Below, piece after piece: positions 5,466 through 6,832 of a stretch of DNA of 6,832 nt. The DNA is from an uncultured Pseudomonadota bacterium (GTDB lineage Bacteria > Pseudomonadota > Gammaproteobacteria > Burkholderiales > Usitatibacteraceae). A program made the translations under genes and the position numbers. How positions within the stretch are numbered: the first letter of the stretch is position 1; each line of letters starts with the position of its first letter. The notes under the pieces were generated by a model, which saw only the letters and a list, made by a program, of their open reading frames with translations, was not told the origin of the DNA and did not search any database. Where the stretch lies: positions 1 through 6,832 of the forward strand of contig CAMPHL010000142.1 of assembly GCA_946885905.1 (NCBI GenBank), in the 5' to 3' direction.

Positions 5466-6596
5466 GTGTGGAGCCCTTCGGGATTTTTCCGCAACAACCT
5501 GCGCTACGCGCCTTTCGGCGCCGAGTGGCTGCGAGGGGTGACCCCGGCACGTCTCGGGGTCGTCCTCGTGCTCTGCATCTTCTGGAGCCTGGCGGCCACT
5601 CGCCGCTCCTTCTTCGAAGGCAGCCTCGTCCAGGCACTCCAGGCCTGGTGCCGCACCTACTTCAGCATGCTTCTCGGGTTCATCCCCATGGTCCTGCTGG
5701 TCATCCGGGCCGAGGCGGGAAGCCGCGAGGCGACCGCGGGATTGCGGATTCGCGCGCTGGCCTCGTCGGTGCTCCTCGGGGCGCTGGCGTACATGGCGAT
5801 CATCATGACGGTGCGCTACTTCGTTCGCGGCCCGTTCGACCTGCTGTCCCAATGGGAAATTGCTTTCGAACGGTTCTCGCGAAGCTTCGGGTTCGGGGCG
5901 CTGGGCGCGGCAACGCTGTTCTATGCCGCACGCGAGCGCGAGGCGCGCCGCAAGCTCCACGAGGCTCAAAGGGCGCGGCTGGACCTCGACCGGCAGCTCG
6001 CGGAAGTGAGGCTCCAGCTGCTGCAGGCGCAGATCGAGCCGCACTTCCTGTTCAATTCCCTCGCGAGCGTGAAGCGCCTCTACGAAACGCAGAGGAGCGA
6101 GGGAGCCCGCCTGCTGCGTGAGCTGAGGACCTACCTGGAAGCCGCGGCCCGCAGCCGGGGTGCGGAAGCGAGCCTGGGTGAAGAGATCGACCTCGCCAAG
6201 TGTTTCCTTCGCATCTTCGAGGTGCGCATGTCGGGGCGGCTCCGGGTGCGCGTGGAAGTTCCCGACGAGCTGCGGCCGGCCCTGCTGCCCACGTTCATGC
6301 TCGGGACGCTGGTGGAGAACGCCATCAAGCACGGCGTCGCCCCGCGCGGCACCGGCGGGATGGTGACGCTGAGCGCTCGACGCCGCGGCGATGTGCTCGC
6401 CGTCGAAGTGGCCGACAACGGCGTCGGCTTTCGTGAGCACTATGGGGCAGGGGTCGGCCTGGCGAACACGCGTGCGAGGTTGCAATCGCTGTTCGGCCGT
6501 GCGGCGGGGGTCGACATCGGCGCCAACCCGGCCGGGGGCGTCAACGCGACGTTGTGGATGCCCTATCGTGTCGCGGCGGTGAAGGAGGCCGCGTGA
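5466..6596 (+). CDS. LytS/YpdA-type membrane sensor histidine kinase
   Basis: This is a 376-residue protein starting at GTG 5466. Four hydrophobic stretches at about residues 29-44, 64-81, 99-120 and 141-155 predict a membrane sensor domain with almost no periplasmic loop. A charged helix (156-188), likely a coiled coil, leads to the His_kinase domain (PF06580 type) with QAQIEPHFLFNSLASVKRLY (187-206); the phospho-acceptor is His193. The ATPase domain follows: N box LVENAIKHG (282-290, Asn285), ADNGVGF (316-322) and GVGLANTRARL (329-339). All key residues are present. Such kinases usually phosphorylate LytTR-type response regulators; none is in the window, but one could lie just beyond the right edge. 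The stop overlaps the next GTG start by 4 nt, so the two genes are probably translated together. The signal is unknown. Family call is secure. Confidence 0.92.
   Translation: MWSPSGFFRNNLRYAPFGAEWLRGVTPARLGVVLVLCIFWSLAATRRSFFEGSLVQALQAWCRTYFSMLLGFIPMVLLVIRAEAGSREATAGLRIRALASSVLLGALAYMAIIMTVRYFVRGPFDLLSQWEIAFERFSRSFGFGALGAATLFYAAREREARRKLHEAQRARLDLDRQLAEVRLQLLQAQIEPHFLFNSLASVKRLYETQRSEGARLLRELRTYLEAAARSRGAEASLGEEIDLAKCFLRIFEVRMSGRLRVRVEVPDELRPALLPTFMLGTLVENAIKHGVAPRGTGGMVTLSARRRGDVLAVEVADNGVGFREHYGAGVGLANTRARLQSLFGRAAGVDIGANPAGGVNATLWMPYRVAAVKEAA
6582..6588 (+). promoter_or_regulatory. Shine-Dalgarno for the downstream membrane-protein gene
   Basis: AAGGAGG, inside the last codons of the kinase gene, is 4 nt before GTG 6593. 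The complete anti-Shine-Dalgarno match compensates for the slightly short spacing and supports this start over ATG 6650, which would remove part of the N-terminal region. Confidence 0.6.
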
Positions 6597-6832
6597 GCTT
6601 CATCGCCAGGCTCTGGCGCTGGTTTAGCTGGAGGCATTGGGCCTGGGCCATGGGTGCTTCCGTGGCACTGTGCGTGTCCATTCCAGTCCAGAACCTGACG
6701 GGAAATCACGGGTGGGCCCTGTGGCGCATCTACTATCAACTTCCGTGGTTCATGGCCATCGGCTGCGTGTTCCTCGTCGCCATCGCCGTCATCGAGGTCC
6801 GCACCGCCCCTCGCGTGCCCGGGCTCCTGGGT
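6593..6832 (+). CDS. Membrane protein, 5' part (runs off the right edge)
   Basis: Eighty codons are visible from GTG 6593, open to the window end. The protein starts MSFIARLWRWFSWRHWAWAM, rich in Trp and Arg, and then shows a hydrophobic segment at about residues 17-36 (including ASVALCVSIPVQNL) and a second at about 52-71 (PWFMAIGCVFLVAIAVIEV), with a short loop between. No conserved catalytic motif lies in the visible part. The GTGA overlap with the kinase stop and the internal Shine-Dalgarno indicate co-translation with the sensor kinase. Likely identities are a second LytS-type kinase whose membrane domain is seen here, or a membrane partner of the first kinase; the visible sequence cannot decide. 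That a gene is present is well supported; its function is not. Confidence 0.7.
   Translation, partial: MSFIARLWRWFSWRHWAWAMGASVALCVSIPVQNLTGNHGWALWRIYYQLPWFMAIGCVFLVAIAVIEVRTAPRVPGLLG

Noticed and set aside
5238..6485. 415-residue minus-strand frame opposite the lipoprotein and kinase
   Set aside because: The kinase on the + strand has all catalytic motifs; the antisense product is low-complexity His/Arg/Pro-rich.
1..6832. CRISPR array, insertion sequence, tRNA gene or phage attachment site
   Set aside because: No regularly spaced direct repeats, terminal inverted repeats with a transposase, tRNA-like cloverleaf or integrase were seen on reading both strands.

Overview
This is a GC-rich stretch from a proteobacterial chromosome, most likely a betaproteobacterium of the Burkholderiales or a related lineage. 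The assignment rests on the DUF3025 protein, a stand-alone Bug/TctC periplasmic receptor, a type A RNase P RNA and GC-rich codon use. It was made by reading alone; no database search was run. All genes lie on the + strand.

Region by region: (1) 2-802 is the 3' part of a DUF3025 gene that runs off the left edge. (2) 891-4529 is a tight four-gene set: an RraA-family aldolase-like protein, a CitE/HpcH-type lyase/aldolase (4-nt GTGA overlap), an iron-containing alcohol dehydrogenase (5 nt later, TTG start) and a Bug/TctC solute-binding protein (26 nt later, strong Shine-Dalgarno and signal peptide). (3) About 4537-4884 is rnpB, the RNase P RNA. It starts only about 7 nt after the Bug stop codon and has a possible terminator at 4907-4938. 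(4) 5051-5389 is a small predicted lipoprotein with two tandem 25-residue repeats. (5) 5466-6596 is a LytS/YpdA-type membrane sensor histidine kinase. It overlaps by 4 nt a further membrane-protein gene (6593 onward) that runs off the right edge.

The four-gene set reads as uptake and breakdown of an organic acid. The Bug protein would capture a carboxylate in the periplasm, the dehydrogenase would interconvert a hydroxyl and a carbonyl group, and two unrelated metal-dependent C-C lyases would cleave the product, probably giving pyruvate, glyoxylate or acetyl units. The substrate cannot be read from the sequence.

The most notable points are: the unassigned two-aldolase cassette; two departures in RNase P RNA from normally conserved bases (a base-pair swap that keeps P4 intact, and GGC in place of the tRNA-CCA-binding GGU in L15); a likely rnpB -10 box that contains the Bug stop codon; and the tandem-repeat lipoprotein.
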